Of a stretch of DNA of 64,000 nt, positions 34,656-43,861 are shown piece by piece (position 1 is the stretch's first letter; each line of letters begins with the position of its first letter). Location of the stretch: NCBI GenBank assembly GCA_965229785.1, contig CBDDJS010000001.1:3348001-3412000 (forward strand), read 5' to 3'. Origin of the DNA: JAWPMT01 sp965229785. GTDB taxonomy: Bacteria > Bacteroidota > Bacteroidia > Cytophagales > Cyclobacteriaceae. The notes under the pieces are model-generated. The model saw only the letters and a program-made list of their open reading frames with translations, ran no database searches and was not told the DNA's origin. Position numbers and translations under genes: made by a program.

Positions 34656-34981
34656 CATTCACTCACAATTTACATCGATAATTTAACATGGAGCAAACAG
34701 AACAGTAGTTTAGTTATTAAACTGTCAACGGCATTACCAATTTCATCGCCGTATAAGGTGAATTAAGATGGTTTTTCTCCAACGTCCGAAAACCATAATC
34801 TTCTTCAAAAAAATCCGGACCAGTTCCGTTCGCCAGGAACAATCATTCTATATCACTAAAGATAACCAGGTCATCATTCGCTAATTCGCCCCTCCCATCC
34901 CCTCAAAACCTCCACCGATATAAGGGCAATTGGAGCGAATATCGGTTCTGTGTAGTTTAGTCTAGGTCAAAAACTTAACAC
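34656..34981. other. Gene-free gap upstream of the FtsX permease gene
   Basis: No open frame of note. A 6-bp inverted repeat (AGTTTA 34707-34712, TAAACT 34718-34723) may be a second regulator site. The rest appears to be leader and promoter sequence for the permease gene starting at 34982, but no clear consensus element was found. Confidence 0.4.
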
Positions 34982-37390
34982 ATGCTACGTACATTTCTAC
35001 TGGTGGCAATCCGTAATTTTCGGAAGAATAAGCTCACCACCGCTATCAATACCATCGGACTTGTCCTTGGTTTCTCCACTTTTGTTTTACTCAGTTTGTC
35101 GGTCTACAACGACCTTTCTTATGATCGCTGGAATGAAAAGTCACATCGTACTTATCGCTTCACAACCATTGATGAAGCACTGGGTGTAACCAGCAATGAA
35201 GTGGCCATATCCAATCCGCGAATGCCCCTGGCCGCAAAAGAAGAAATTCCAGAAGTTGAATTAGCCTCCAGGGTCCTTTACGCAGGTCAACAGCGCATGG
35301 AAAAAGGAGACGTTGGTTACTATTCTGATCATGCCTTGTATGTCGAAAATGATTTCTTCGAGATCTTTGATCTGCCCATACAAAACCGGGACGAAACCCT
35401 AAAGCAATTCGAGCAACCTCACAAACTGATCCTGACTGAATCCTTCGCTGATAAAGTATTTGGAAGAGGTGGTGAAAAACTTGGTAAAGTACTGGACATC
35501 AATGATCAAAGCTGGGAAGTCGTAGGACTTATGAACGATCTGGAACAAAACTCTCATTTGGAGTATGATGTATTGATGTCTCTTTACCCGGCACAGGCGG
35601 ATTCTTCGCTGGCGCAATACATTGATTCATGGAATGGACTGGGAATGATCGGGTATGCTGCCCTCACTGAAGGGGCGGATGAAAAAACGGTAGAGGCTAA
35701 AATGGCCGAAATTGCCCTTGCCAATGACGTCAATGACTTTTGGGTGCCACAATTACAACCATTGGAAGACATTCATTTGCAATCATCGGGCATCCTGTTT
35801 GACTTCTACCATGAAAACAAAGGTGATAAGGTCTATGTCTATGCTTTGTCTGGAGTTGCCCTCTTTATCTTACTGATTGCGGCTTTCAACTTTGTAAATC
35901 TAACTACCGCTCAATCTACTACTCGCGCCAAAGAAATTGGTATCCGCAAAGTGGTGGGAAGCTCTCGGTCATTATTGATCAGCCAGCACATGACAGAATC
36001 AATCTTCATAGCCTTCATTTCGATGTTATTGTCCCTGGGCATCGTCTATGTGGCGGTGGAAGACGCAGGTCTCAACATGAATTTTGAGTTCATTCCCCTG
36101 CTCACTAACAACCCTTTGCTCATTCCGTTTTTCATCGGACTCTCACTGGTGGTAGGGGCCTTGGCAGGGCTTTATCCAGCATTGGTCTTATCCAGCATCA
36201 AATCGGTCAATATCCTGCGCGGGAAATTCCAGACCAGTTCCAGTGGGATCTGGTTGAGAAAAGTATTGGTGGTACTTCAATTTGTTGCCGCCATTGGCAT
36301 GATCTGCACCACGCTCATCGTCTCACGTCAGATCTACTTTATCAAAAACAAAAGCCTGGGATTCGACAAAGAACGCATTGTTACCATCAATGTAAATGAC
36401 GGAGGGCTCAGCAGCGGAATGCCTAGTTTCCAGGATCAATTGACACAAAATCCGAATGTATTGAATAGTTCCTTTTCGAGTAATATGCCTGGTAGGACTT
36501 TTGGAAGAGGGGGTGTAAACGTTGAAGGGGGAAATGAGGACGAACCCTGGATCGTTAGTGTGATGTCCGTCGATGAAAACTACTTTGAGACCATGAACAT
36601 CCAAATGGCCGCCGGTCGAAATTATGGTGCAAGTTACGGAGCCGATCAACAGGAATCGATCATCATCAATCAGGCCATGATGGAGTCCCTTGGCTGGGAC
36701 GAAGCAGTGGGTAAGAAACTGGTTTTTGGCAATGGAGATAACGCCACAACCCGAAATGTAGTAGGGGTCATTGAGGATTTCCATTTTTCCAACATGCGTC
36801 ACAAAATAGAACCATTGATGATCTATTACAATCCTGACCCTAACAGCAATTTCAACGTAAAAATCAGTCCGAATAATATTCAGGAGACCATGAAATACCT
36901 GGAAACTACCTGGGCAGAAACGTTCCCCAATTACCCATTCGATTATCAGTTTTTCGATCAGGAATTCAATGAGATTTTTGCCTCAGATGAGTTTTTCGCC
37001 GGGCTGGTTTCCGCCTTCACCTGGCTGTCCATTATTTTGTCTTGTCTTGGCCTATTCGGCCTGTCCTTTTTCATGGTCGAACAACGCAAGAAGGAAATTG
37101 GGGTAAGAAAGGTGTTGGGTTCTACCATTCAGCAGATCGTTTCCCTGCTTATGAAAGAATTTGTGATCCTGATCGCATTAGCCAATCTCATTACCTGGCC
37201 TATTGCCTACTGGTTTACGGATCGATGGATCAGCGACTTCCAGTACCGGATTGATCTGTTAAGCATCAATAATCTTTCTGTTTACGTTTTCGCGGGACTG
37301 GGTGCTCTGATCATCGCCATGGTTGCGGTCAGTTATAAATCCATCAATGCAGCCCTTTCGAATCCGGTGAAGTCTCTAAGAGATGAGTAA
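34982..37390 (+). CDS. MacB/FtsX-type ABC transporter permease
   Basis: 802 residues. The first TM helix (about 20-42) is preceded by the family start LLVAIRNFRKNKLTTAINTIG. A periplasmic MacB-PCD domain follows, then FtsX segments with TM helices around 285-430, another large periplasmic domain and a C-terminal FtsX block (RKKEIGVRKVLGSTI, three TM). The duplicated RxKEIGIRKVVGSS motif marks both halves. No ATP-binding subunit is nearby, usual for this Bacteroidota subfamily. Likely role is export or mechanotransmission with an ATPase encoded elsewhere. It overlaps the next gene by 8 bp. Confidence 0.9.
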   Translation: MLRTFLLVAIRNFRKNKLTTAINTIGLVLGFSTFVLLSLSVYNDLSYDRWNEKSHRTYRFTTIDEALGVTSNEVAISNPRMPLAAKEEIPEVELASRVLYAGQQRMEKGDVGYYSDHALYVENDFFEIFDLPIQNRDETLKQFEQPHKLILTESFADKVFGRGGEKLGKVLDINDQSWEVVGLMNDLEQNSHLEYDVLMSLYPAQADSSLAQYIDSWNGLGMIGYAALTEGADEKTVEAKMAEIALANDVNDFWVPQLQPLEDIHLQSSGILFDFYHENKGDKVYVYALSGVALFILLIAAFNFVNLTTAQSTTRAKEIGIRKVVGSSRSLLISQHMTESIFIAFISMLLSLGIVYVAVEDAGLNMNFEFIPLLTNNPLLIPFFIGLSLVVGALAGLYPALVLSSIKSVNILRGKFQTSSSGIWLRKVLVVLQFVAAIGMICTTLIVSRQIYFIKNKSLGFDKERIVTINVNDGGLSSGMPSFQDQLTQNPNVLNSSFSSNMPGRTFGRGGVNVEGGNEDEPWIVSVMSVDENYFETMNIQMAAGRNYGASYGADQQESIIINQAMMESLGWDEAVGKKLVFGNGDNATTRNVVGVIEDFHFSNMRHKIEPLMIYYNPDPNSNFNVKISPNNIQETMKYLETTWAETFPNYPFDYQFFDQEFNEIFASDEFFAGLVSAFTWLSIILSCLGLFGLSFFMVEQRKKEIGVRKVLGSTIQQIVSLLMKEFVILIALANLITWPIAYWFTDRWISDFQYRIDLLSINNLSVYVFAGLGALIIAMVAVSYKSINAALSNPVKSLRDE

Positions 37391-37910
37391 ATATTTTTCA
37401 GTCCCCGGCCTATTTCCGGGGACTCCCTTATTGATCCTGGTATTTTGCTTTGGAGGCTTTAACAGTTTCAGTCAGCAATCCGTAAAAGCAGCACTGCTCC
37501 AATCCAATGAAATTCAGCGTAAAGCTCATTTAGAAAATGATGCTTCCTTATTGGTTTCGCAGATTGCAGGCAGCATGATCAATGTTGATGAAGGTGAAAT
37601 CAGCACATTAACCAATGATCAAATCAGGTCCAGATTCGAGCGTTACTTCAAGGTGGTTAAGTATACGCGGTGGGATGATATTCAGGAACCGATCATTCAG
37701 GTATCACCTGATGAAACATGGGCGACAGTATTTGTCAAAAAAATCATCGAACTACAATACAGGGATCAGGAAGGCCATTTGGGTGAACATAACTATGCTC
37801 AGTTCGCCTGGGAAGCTCAGTATCGAAAGATCGATGATCTTTGGAAAATTATCAGCATCTCTTCAACTGACAAGTCTTTGACAAAGGAGGAAGCAGACCA
37901 AATAAAGTGA
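37383..37910 (+). CDS. Secreted NTF2/SnoaL-like protein
   Basis: 175 residues. A signal peptide ends near FNSFSQ (about residue 31). The mature part has the cone-shaped NTF2 pattern: an N-terminal helix with HLENDASLLVSQIAG, then strands ending AQFAWEAQYRKIDDLWKIISIS. The WKI(V/I) end is the mark of DUF4440/SnoaL-like proteins. No catalytic residues can be assigned. Overlap with the permease gene by 8 bp means co-expression. Confidence 0.7.
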   Translation: MSKYFSVPGLFPGTPLLILVFCFGGFNSFSQQSVKAALLQSNEIQRKAHLENDASLLVSQIAGSMINVDEGEISTLTNDQIRSRFERYFKVVKYTRWDDIQEPIIQVSPDETWATVFVKKIIELQYRDQEGHLGEHNYAQFAWEAQYRKIDDLWKIISISSTDKSLTKEEADQIK

Positions 37911-37911
37911 A

Positions 37912-38670
37912 TTACTGAAGAACCCCTTCCAATACAGCATAATATCGCTCTGCAATGAATTTTGCTCCCGCTTCATTGTAGTGGACATCATCTGCCAGTA
38001 AATCATCCGTAAATCCTGTGAACATGTCCACGACGATCACCCGCGAAGAACTCGTTGATTGGGATTGTGCAATATCTGGCAGATCAGCCTGTATTTGATC
38101 AAAGTATTGTTGTAATTCTCCGTTCATGATTTCCGAATGTCCCGGAGCCAGCTGTTCAATGATGATGGTTACTTCTGGATTTGTGTCTTGAATGGCATCA
38201 ATGATCCCATTGATATTGGCGATAACCCTTTGGTAGCTCAGCCCTTGTAATGCATCGTTTCCGCCGGGAGAACTAAAGAGCACAACATCAGGTGGGCCAG
38301 TGACCGTTAACCATCCGTTGATCTCCTCCAATATATCCTGAGATGTCCAGCCTCCGCGACCTTCATGGTCCTGGTCAAAAGTGCTATCCTGAAAGGTCGG
38401 ATAAGAAGCAAGGTCTGCCTGGGTACCAATGAAGTCAAATTCCCAGTCGTTAAGTTGCAAAAGTTTCCACAATTCATACCGAAAGCTCTCATATTCAGGC
38501 CTGGCTCCTTCTACTCTTGAGGCGCCTAGTGGCATGATTTTGTTGATTGAATCGCTTACCGGATGAGGCGAATCTTCAAGATGGGAACAACCCGCTAACA
38601 GTAGGATCTGAAATAAACATGGCAGTATCATTGAATGATAAGCATTTCGACGCAAGTGTACGTTTTCCAT
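37912..38670 (-). CDS. SGNH/GDSL-hydrolase lipoprotein
   Basis: 252 residues. A lipoprotein signal ends ILLLAGC at residue 28; the start at 38670 keeps two Arg in the n-region. SGNH block I reads IMPLGASRVEG, with Ala in place of Asp but the nucleophilic Ser kept. Block III is SPGGNDAL, and block V is DDVHYNEAG with the catalytic Asp and His. Probably an esterase on a cell-surface or extracellular acylated polymer. It converges with the NTF2-like gene (1-bp gap). Confidence 0.82.
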   Translation of the reverse strand: MENVHLRRNAYHSMILPCLFQILLLAGCSHLEDSPHPVSDSINKIMPLGASRVEGARPEYESFRYELWKLLQLNDWEFDFIGTQADLASYPTFQDSTFDQDHEGRGGWTSQDILEEINGWLTVTGPPDVVLFSSPGGNDALQGLSYQRVIANINGIIDAIQDTNPEVTIIIEQLAPGHSEIMNGELQQYFDQIQADLPDIAQSQSTSSSRVIVVDMFTGFTDDLLADDVHYNEAGAKFIAERYYAVLEGVLQ

Positions 38671-38774
38671 GGGCCATTTTTGCCTTTTATACTTGAGTCA
38701 TGGTGTTATACCCTACTTAACGACCCGAAAAATCGTTAATTGTGCCAACTTTGTCGATCTCCAGTGCTCCGATG

Positions 38775-39857
38775 CTATACCCTTTCCACCTGAAACTTGA
38801 TGACTTTTTTAGATGCTTCTCCTTTTTCTATTTTGATGTTTGCCTCCCATGGCTCACCTGCTATCTCATACGCCCAATTTTGTCCTTTTCTTCTCCATTC
38901 ATAGCCTTTTTTAGCTTGAAACTCGATCACTTTCATCAGTTCTTGTGAGGAAAGTTCAGTGTCAACAGCCACTTCAATGTACCACTCATTTTGATCTCCT
39001 TCATACCGTAGCCATTCCCGATCAAATTGATTGATGAACTGTCCGAAACCCTGTAGATGCATATCCGCCAATGAAGCACGAACGAATCCTTTATCCGGAC
39101 TCCAGTCATATTCCAGATGGGTGGCAATACGTTGCGCATTTCCCAGCCCCTGATATTTACTGACCAGGTAAATGGCCGCATCGATTCCGGAAGACAGGCC
39201 CGCGGAAGTCAGGATTTTTCCGTTATCCGTCCATCGTACGTCGGATAAGACTTCCGCCTTTGGCGCTACCTGCGAAAGTCCCGGGATCAAAGGGGCAAAG
39301 GTAGTAGCCTGTTTGCCGTCCAGAAGCCCGGCCGCTCCCAGATGATAAGCACCATTGCACACTGAAAGGATCTGCTCTTTCTCTTTTGCCTGTTGCTTCA
39401 ACCATTGCTGAATTTCTTCGTCATTATGCTGTACATTCCCCCCGGGAACCAACAAAAAATCTGCCTCCGGAGCATCCTCGAAAGAATAATGAGGTTTGAC
39501 TTGCATCCCCATAGCAGTTTCTAATAGTTCATCGGTTTTGGCCACGGTGAAAACATTCCAGTTGGCTTGACCAAAAACCTCCCAGGGACCTGTGTAGTCA
39601 ATAATCTGAACCCCTGGGAACAACAAAACGGCTACCGTCTTTCTGGGCGCATTGGTCACGCGGCCACTTGTTGGCCTATACTTGGCCTTGTAAGCTGCAA
39701 ACAATTCCATACCGCAGGCTTTGCAATGGCCTGGTTGATCATGAAAAACCTCATCCTGACCACAGCCACATGGCCCACAAACAAAACCTACTTCCGAATC
39801 TTGTGCATTTGACATAAAAAAGAAGAATAAAATGATAGCCGTCAGTGTAATTCTCAT
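38775..39857 (-). CDS. Secreted DJ-1/PfpI protein with N-terminal metal-binding domain
   Basis: 360 residues from the ATG at 39857, which gives a clean signal peptide ending MSNAQ; the open frame extends 12 codons further. Residues about 24-52 hold a Cys cluster (CGPCGCG, CKACGMELF) like the heavy-metal-binding domain of efflux adaptors. Residues about 72-240 form a DJ-1/PfpI domain (TVAVLLFPGVQIIDYTGPWEVF, ILSVCNGAYHLGAAGLL with the nucleophile Cys). The last 110 residues are an unrecognised alpha/beta domain. The combination is unusual. It is divergent from an AraC regulator with the same DJ-1 fold. Confidence 0.8.
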   Translation of the reverse strand: MRITLTAIILFFFFMSNAQDSEVGFVCGPCGCGQDEVFHDQPGHCKACGMELFAAYKAKYRPTSGRVTNAPRKTVAVLLFPGVQIIDYTGPWEVFGQANWNVFTVAKTDELLETAMGMQVKPHYSFEDAPEADFLLVPGGNVQHNDEEIQQWLKQQAKEKEQILSVCNGAYHLGAAGLLDGKQATTFAPLIPGLSQVAPKAEVLSDVRWTDNGKILTSAGLSSGIDAAIYLVSKYQGLGNAQRIATHLEYDWSPDKGFVRASLADMHLQGFGQFINQFDREWLRYEGDQNEWYIEVAVDTELSSQELMKVIEFQAKKGYEWRRKGQNWAYEIAGEPWEANIKIEKGEASKKVIKFQVERV

Positions 39858-39934
39858 CTTGGTAAACCTTTGATTATTCAATAATACCCGCATTCAGAGC
39901 TGGTGAACTATATTTATCCTAATAAGATAAATCA

Positions 39935-40927
39935 ATGTCTGAATTAGATAATAGAAAGGTATTTGTGTTGCTCTTCTCAAAAGTGCATGTATTCGATTTC
40001 GCAGGAGCAGTTCAGGTATTTTATGAAGCCAATACGATTGGCAAAAAGAAATTTGACATGGTCTATGTTTCCACCCGAAAAGACATTGAAACGGAGCAGC
40101 ACATCCATTTTTCGAAACTGGAATTGATCGAAAATGTCAATCCTCGCAGGAAGGATATCATTTGTATTCCCGGAGTAGATTTCGAACAGTTAGCCATTGG
40201 AAAACTAGACGTGGAAATCGAAACGGCCCGAACCTTTCTTGAAGACCATCATCAACAAGGTGGCTCAATCTTATCCATTTGTACGGGATCCATTGTATTG
40301 ATGAATTTAGGCCTGTTGAATGGTCGGAAAGCCAGTACTCACTGGAAATGTTTCGACTGGGTGAAGCGGCAATATCCATTGGTAAGCATACAAGAAGAAA
40401 GTCTTTATTCCGTAGATGCCAATATCTACACCAGTGCTGGAATGACCACCGGTATTGATATGACCCTGGCTTATCTGGAAGAACTGTACGATCCCCTACT
40501 GGCTGCTGAAGTAGCTCGTGAATTGGTGATCAACGTGAGACGCGAAAACATCGGATCTCAGAAAAACACGTTCCTTAACTTCAAAAATAAATTCCACCCG
40601 GTAGTCTACAGAGTGCAGCAGATCCTGCAATCAAGAATGGATGAAATTGTAACCGTTCAGGAATTGGCCTTGCAAATGAACATGAGCGAAAGGAATCTTA
40701 ACCGCTTGTTCAAAGAACATACCGGAACTGGCATTGCCGAATACCGAAATAAGATCAAACTGCAGGAAGCTGAAAAGCTACTCCTTCACTCAGAAAAGAC
40801 CATTAAAGAGATCACACTCGCACTAGGATATCAGGAACCGGCCTACTTCAATCGGATCTGGAAGCAAAGACATGGTATCTCTCCTGGGATGTATCGGAAA
40901 AATGCCCTTAGCATTCATCGTTCATGA
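39935..40927 (+). CDS. DJ-1/PfpI-AraC transcription regulator
   Basis: 330 residues. An N-terminal DJ-1-like sensor domain (about 8-190) with VFVLLFSKVHVFDFAGAVQVF and ILSICTGSIVLMNLGLL is followed by an AraC DNA-binding domain (about 225-325) with the two HTH units: VQELALQMNMSERNLNRLFKE and IKEITLALGYQEPAYFNRIWK. The GlxA/FtrA architecture. It likely controls the divergent secreted DJ-1 gene 77 bp away. Confidence 0.9.
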   Translation: MSELDNRKVFVLLFSKVHVFDFAGAVQVFYEANTIGKKKFDMVYVSTRKDIETEQHIHFSKLELIENVNPRRKDIICIPGVDFEQLAIGKLDVEIETARTFLEDHHQQGGSILSICTGSIVLMNLGLLNGRKASTHWKCFDWVKRQYPLVSIQEESLYSVDANIYTSAGMTTGIDMTLAYLEELYDPLLAAEVARELVINVRRENIGSQKNTFLNFKNKFHPVVYRVQQILQSRMDEIVTVQELALQMNMSERNLNRLFKEHTGTGIAEYRNKIKLQEAEKLLLHSEKTIKEITLALGYQEPAYFNRIWKQRHGISPGMYRKNALSIHRS

Positions 40928-40930
40928 ACG

Positions 40931-41335
40931 CTAAAGTAATAGCACGTTGGAAAGTGCTTTGAACTTTCCTGAAGCCTCTCTGACGTCACTCAAGATTTTA
41001 TCTCTATCGTCATGGGTAACGATCTCATGAGGCAGGCCTCTTAACAATTCGGCAGCCCCAAGCGCTGATTTAAATTCGTTGATCTGGTCCAAAGGCAAGT
41101 GATCAGCAAGGGCATCCATCAGAAAGTTCATGTATGTATTGATTTCACCACATGCGCCGGAAATATCGTCACCTGACTCAGCTTTCTCTACCATCTCATT
41201 TAGCGCTTCGGATATTTTCATTAAGAATTGAGAGATTTTCTCCCTTTTCTGAGTTTTTGCTTCCTTCAATTTCCCACCAAGATCAAATAGATTCCTGGCG
41301 AAAGAAAGCAACTGTGTTGCTATAGTGAGTTCCAT
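40931..41335 (-). CDS. Unrecognised small helical protein
   Basis: 134 residues, almost wholly helical, no signal or membrane segment. It opens MELTIATQLLSFARNLFDLG, has a basic KEAKTQKREKIS stretch, and continues with amphipathic helices (FLMKISEALNEMVEKAESG, DQINEFKSALGAAELLRGLP). No family recognised. The pattern resembles helical bundles that sit beside other signalling proteins, but no partner is evident here: it converges with the AraC regulator (3-bp gap) and has 294 bp of non-coding sequence upstream. Confidence 0.6.
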   Translation of the reverse strand: MELTIATQLLSFARNLFDLGGKLKEAKTQKREKISQFLMKISEALNEMVEKAESGDDISGACGEINTYMNFLMDALADHLPLDQINEFKSALGAAELLRGLPHEIVTHDDRDKILSDVREASGKFKALSNVLLL

Positions 41336-41629
41336 TCTATTTTATGTTATTCCTTCCTTATTTGTCCTTCGACCATTAAATATATGGGACATGAAGGCTC
41401 GTTCCAAATTGTAAACCTCAACGACAATGGAGATCGAATTGAATGTATTTACATGAAGCCTTCGGCCATCAAATAGTGATCCCAAATGACTGTATCCTTA
41501 ACCTGTAGTTTCCACCCATTTCCAAGTAGTGAACAAATTCCAACCATACTCCATCTACATTGAAGCACAATAAATCATTGGGATGCATCATGGCCTACAG
41601 AGTGTGGGCAATTAATGTATTCAGAACGA
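41336..41629. other. Gene-free gap
   Basis: 294 bp upstream of the small helical gene. No open frame, repeat, hairpin with T-tract or consensus promoter was recognised. Confidence 0.4.
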
Positions 41630-42100
41630 TCAGGGCATAGATAGCTTATCAATCACCGTAGCGATCCGCTTTACTTTGGTTTCTTCTGTTTTTGCCTCGT
41701 AAATCCAGTCAAGATAAGTTTTGCGTTGCCCTTCAGGAAGTGATTCAAACTTGTGAAGCGTTTCGAGGGATTCCTGTTCCAGGCATATCCTGATCTCCTG
41801 AGGTGTTTCCAGGTTCCGATCCTCTTTATCTAATGTGATATGGACCATGTCACCTGCTTCTTTTTTGATGTGTTTTCTAATCGCCGCTTTGACAGGAAGA
41901 AAGAGTTTACCTTCCCCCATAGGCATCAACTTGTATTGTTTCAACTCATATCCATCAATGCTGCCCTTTACCTTCACCCATCCGAAAGGTTTTGTTTTGT
42001 CCTGAGAAATCTCCGGTATCTCAGCATAGGTCCAGCCCCCTTTTCCTGGAAATTTCTGCAACAAATATTGCGCATCGATGAACGGCTTTTTTTCGGACAT
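41630..42100 (-). CDS. DUF1905/YdeI-type protein
   Basis: 156 residues. The first 85 form a DUF1905 barrel (GWTYAEIPEISQDKTKPFGW, VKVKGSIDGYELKQYKLMPM, LPVKAAIRKHIKKEAGDMVHI). The rest is the YdeI/OmdA tail (LETLHKFESLPEGQRKTYLD, WIYEAKTEETKVKRIATVID). Such cytosolic proteins have been linked to antimicrobial-peptide and stress resistance, with unknown mechanism. It stands alone. Confidence 0.85.
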   Translation of the reverse strand: MSEKKPFIDAQYLLQKFPGKGGWTYAEIPEISQDKTKPFGWVKVKGSIDGYELKQYKLMPMGEGKLFLPVKAAIRKHIKKEAGDMVHITLDKEDRNLETPQEIRICLEQESLETLHKFESLPEGQRKTYLDWIYEAKTEETKVKRIATVIDKLSMP

Positions 42101-42195
42101 TTGAACTTATGAAATCGTAACAAAGTTATTTCCTCTCAGCTTACTCAGGCATCAATATTTCATTAGAAAGCAAAACGAACCTTATCTTCCGGCCC

Positions 42196-42621
42196 ATGAA
42201 CCACCCCAAAGCACTTTCGTATTTTCCGGTAACTTCCTCAGACAAGATCAGATATGCAGATACCGATCGACAAGGGCATGTCAATAACGCTGTGTTTTCC
42301 ACATATCTGGAAACGGGCCGGGTTGAAATCTTATATGGTGATCACCTGGATCCGGAAACAGCTGAGGTTAGTTTTGTAATTGCTTCACTCCAAATTGATT
42401 TTCGGGCAGAGATCAATTGGCCAGGCACGATTGATATTGGTACGGCCATCACAAAAATTGGTCGTAGTTCCTTTCATCTTTATCAATGTTTATTTCAAAA
42501 TGATCAGTTGGTGGCTGAAGCCAAAACAGTCATCGTACAAGTCAGTAATGATACGAAGAAGAGCGTAACAATATCCGATGAGCATAAATCCATTTTAGCA
42601 GCCTATTTGATGGAGGATTAA
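42196..42621 (+). CDS. Hotdog-fold acyl-CoA thioesterase
   Basis: 141 residues of the 4HBT/YbgC-like family: IRYADTDRQGHVNNAVF has the catalytic Asp (D in TDRQGHVNN) with the usual hotdog helix, followed by FVIASLQIDFRAEINWPG and VAEAKTVIVQV strands. It hydrolyses acyl-CoA thioesters in the cytosol; the chain is unknown. It is monocistronic and converges with the GlxA-like gene across a pair of hairpin repeats. Confidence 0.88.
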   Translation: MNHPKALSYFPVTSSDKIRYADTDRQGHVNNAVFSTYLETGRVEILYGDHLDPETAEVSFVIASLQIDFRAEINWPGTIDIGTAITKIGRSSFHLYQCLFQNDQLVAEAKTVIVQVSNDTKKSVTISDEHKSILAAYLMED

Positions 42622-42633
42622 TCATCCGGAGGA

Positions 42634-42734
42634 GTCAAAGACTCGGAAATATATCGGTCCTCGTTGAAAACGAGGACCATTGGCAAAGCGTCAAAGACTC
42701 AGATATATGTGTCTTCGAATAAAACAAGGACCAT
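42634..42734 (+). repeat. Tandem pair of degenerate hairpin repeats
   Basis: Two imperfect copies of a 45-47 bp unit (42634-42680 and 42690-42734), each beginning GTCAAAGACTC and ending AAGGACCAT or GAGGACCAT. The first contains a perfect 10-bp stem with 3-base loop (GGTCCTCGTT 42656-42665, AACGAGGACC 42669-42678). In the second the stem is decayed. They lie between two convergent genes and may act as a bidirectional transcription end. Confidence 0.7.
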
Positions 42735-42742
42735 CTAAGTAC

Positions 42743-43735
42743 CTAAGCATAGGCCATTTCCCGGTTGTATTTGTTGCGATATTCCAACGGCGTAAGACCC
42801 GCATATCGTTTGAACAAAGTTCGAAAAGTCTTATCATCGTTGTAACCGCAGTGATACATGACCTGATGCACATTCAACGTGGAAGACTCCAATTGCTTTT
42901 TTGCTGCTTCTATCCGCACCCGTTGAATGTACTCAATGGGGGTGTTTCCTGTCGCCTTCTTAAATCTTCTTACAAAGTTGCGGGAACTGGTCACGGCTTT
43001 TTCTGCGAGGGTATCGATACTCAATTTTTCTGCATAGTGAGTTTCGATGAATTCTTGTATAGCAATGATCTCCTCGTCCGTATGTTCCTTTTGACCATTG
43101 AAGATCACAAATTGATTCTGGTCAATCCGATCAAACTCAATTTCAGAAACTTTAGCACACCAAATGGCCGTTTCCCGACCGTAATACTTTTCAATCAGGT
43201 AAAGTAACAGGTTCAAAAAGGAGTAGGCTCCCCCGCTGGAATAAATGCCATTATCCTCACTGATGATCTTTTCAGGGATCAGGTTCACATTTGGGAATCG
43301 CTGCCTGAATTTATCATGAGTGAGCCAATGGGTGGCACAAGACTTTCCATTCATTAATCCGGTTTCCGCCAACAGAAAGGCTCCCCGGCACAGGCTTGCC
43401 ATTTCACAATGATGTTTGATGCGTTGCTGTTTCATCCAGGTTACAAAAGGTCTATTTAGCTCAATTTGCTCATCCATTTCGCCTACGATGCCTGCGACAA
43501 TGATGAGATCCGTGCGCTCTACCTGATCGATGCTTATGGTGGGTTGTACGGCCAAAACATGGTTGTATGTCACTGTTTCCTCCGTTAAGCCTACCAAATC
43601 GACCTTGAAAAGATCTTCTGAAGAAAAGCCATTTTTTCTGTAATAATTATTGGCCATTTGAAAGAGGTTCATCGTGCCAATGATTGTGTCTACTATGGCT
43701 TTCCCCCTGGGAATCAGTATACTGAGGTGTTTCAT
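42743..43735 (-). CDS. GlxA-type DJ-1/AraC transcription regulator
   Basis: 330 residues from the ATG at 43735 (MKHLSILIPRGKAIVDTI); the frame is open 36 codons further but that part has no family pattern. Residues 1-185 are a DJ-1-like domain with MASLCRGAFLLAETGLMNG at the elbow. Residues about 225-325 are an AraC domain (IDTLAEKAVTSSRNFVRRFKK, VHQVMYHCGYNDDKTFRTLFK). It is divergent from the ABM gene 126 bp away and may regulate it. Confidence 0.88.
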   Translation of the reverse strand: MKHLSILIPRGKAIVDTIIGTMNLFQMANNYYRKNGFSSEDLFKVDLVGLTEETVTYNHVLAVQPTISIDQVERTDLIIVAGIVGEMDEQIELNRPFVTWMKQQRIKHHCEMASLCRGAFLLAETGLMNGKSCATHWLTHDKFRQRFPNVNLIPEKIISEDNGIYSSGGAYSFLNLLLYLIEKYYGRETAIWCAKVSEIEFDRIDQNQFVIFNGQKEHTDEEIIAIQEFIETHYAEKLSIDTLAEKAVTSSRNFVRRFKKATGNTPIEYIQRVRIEAAKKQLESSTLNVHQVMYHCGYNDDKTFRTLFKRYAGLTPLEYRNKYNREMAYA

Positions 43736-43861
43736 GGTAGCAACAAAAGTAATGGTTTCAATTGTCCTTATCAACCCTGTTACATGTCGTAAATTACCCC
43801 CTTTATGGGTGCTAATAAGACATACATTTGCTTCATTAATCATTTAGTAAAACAAAAAATC

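Noticed and set aside
40919..40930. 12-bp palindrome CGTTCATGAACG at the stop of the AraC gene
   Set aside because: No T-tract on either strand and too short to call a terminator.
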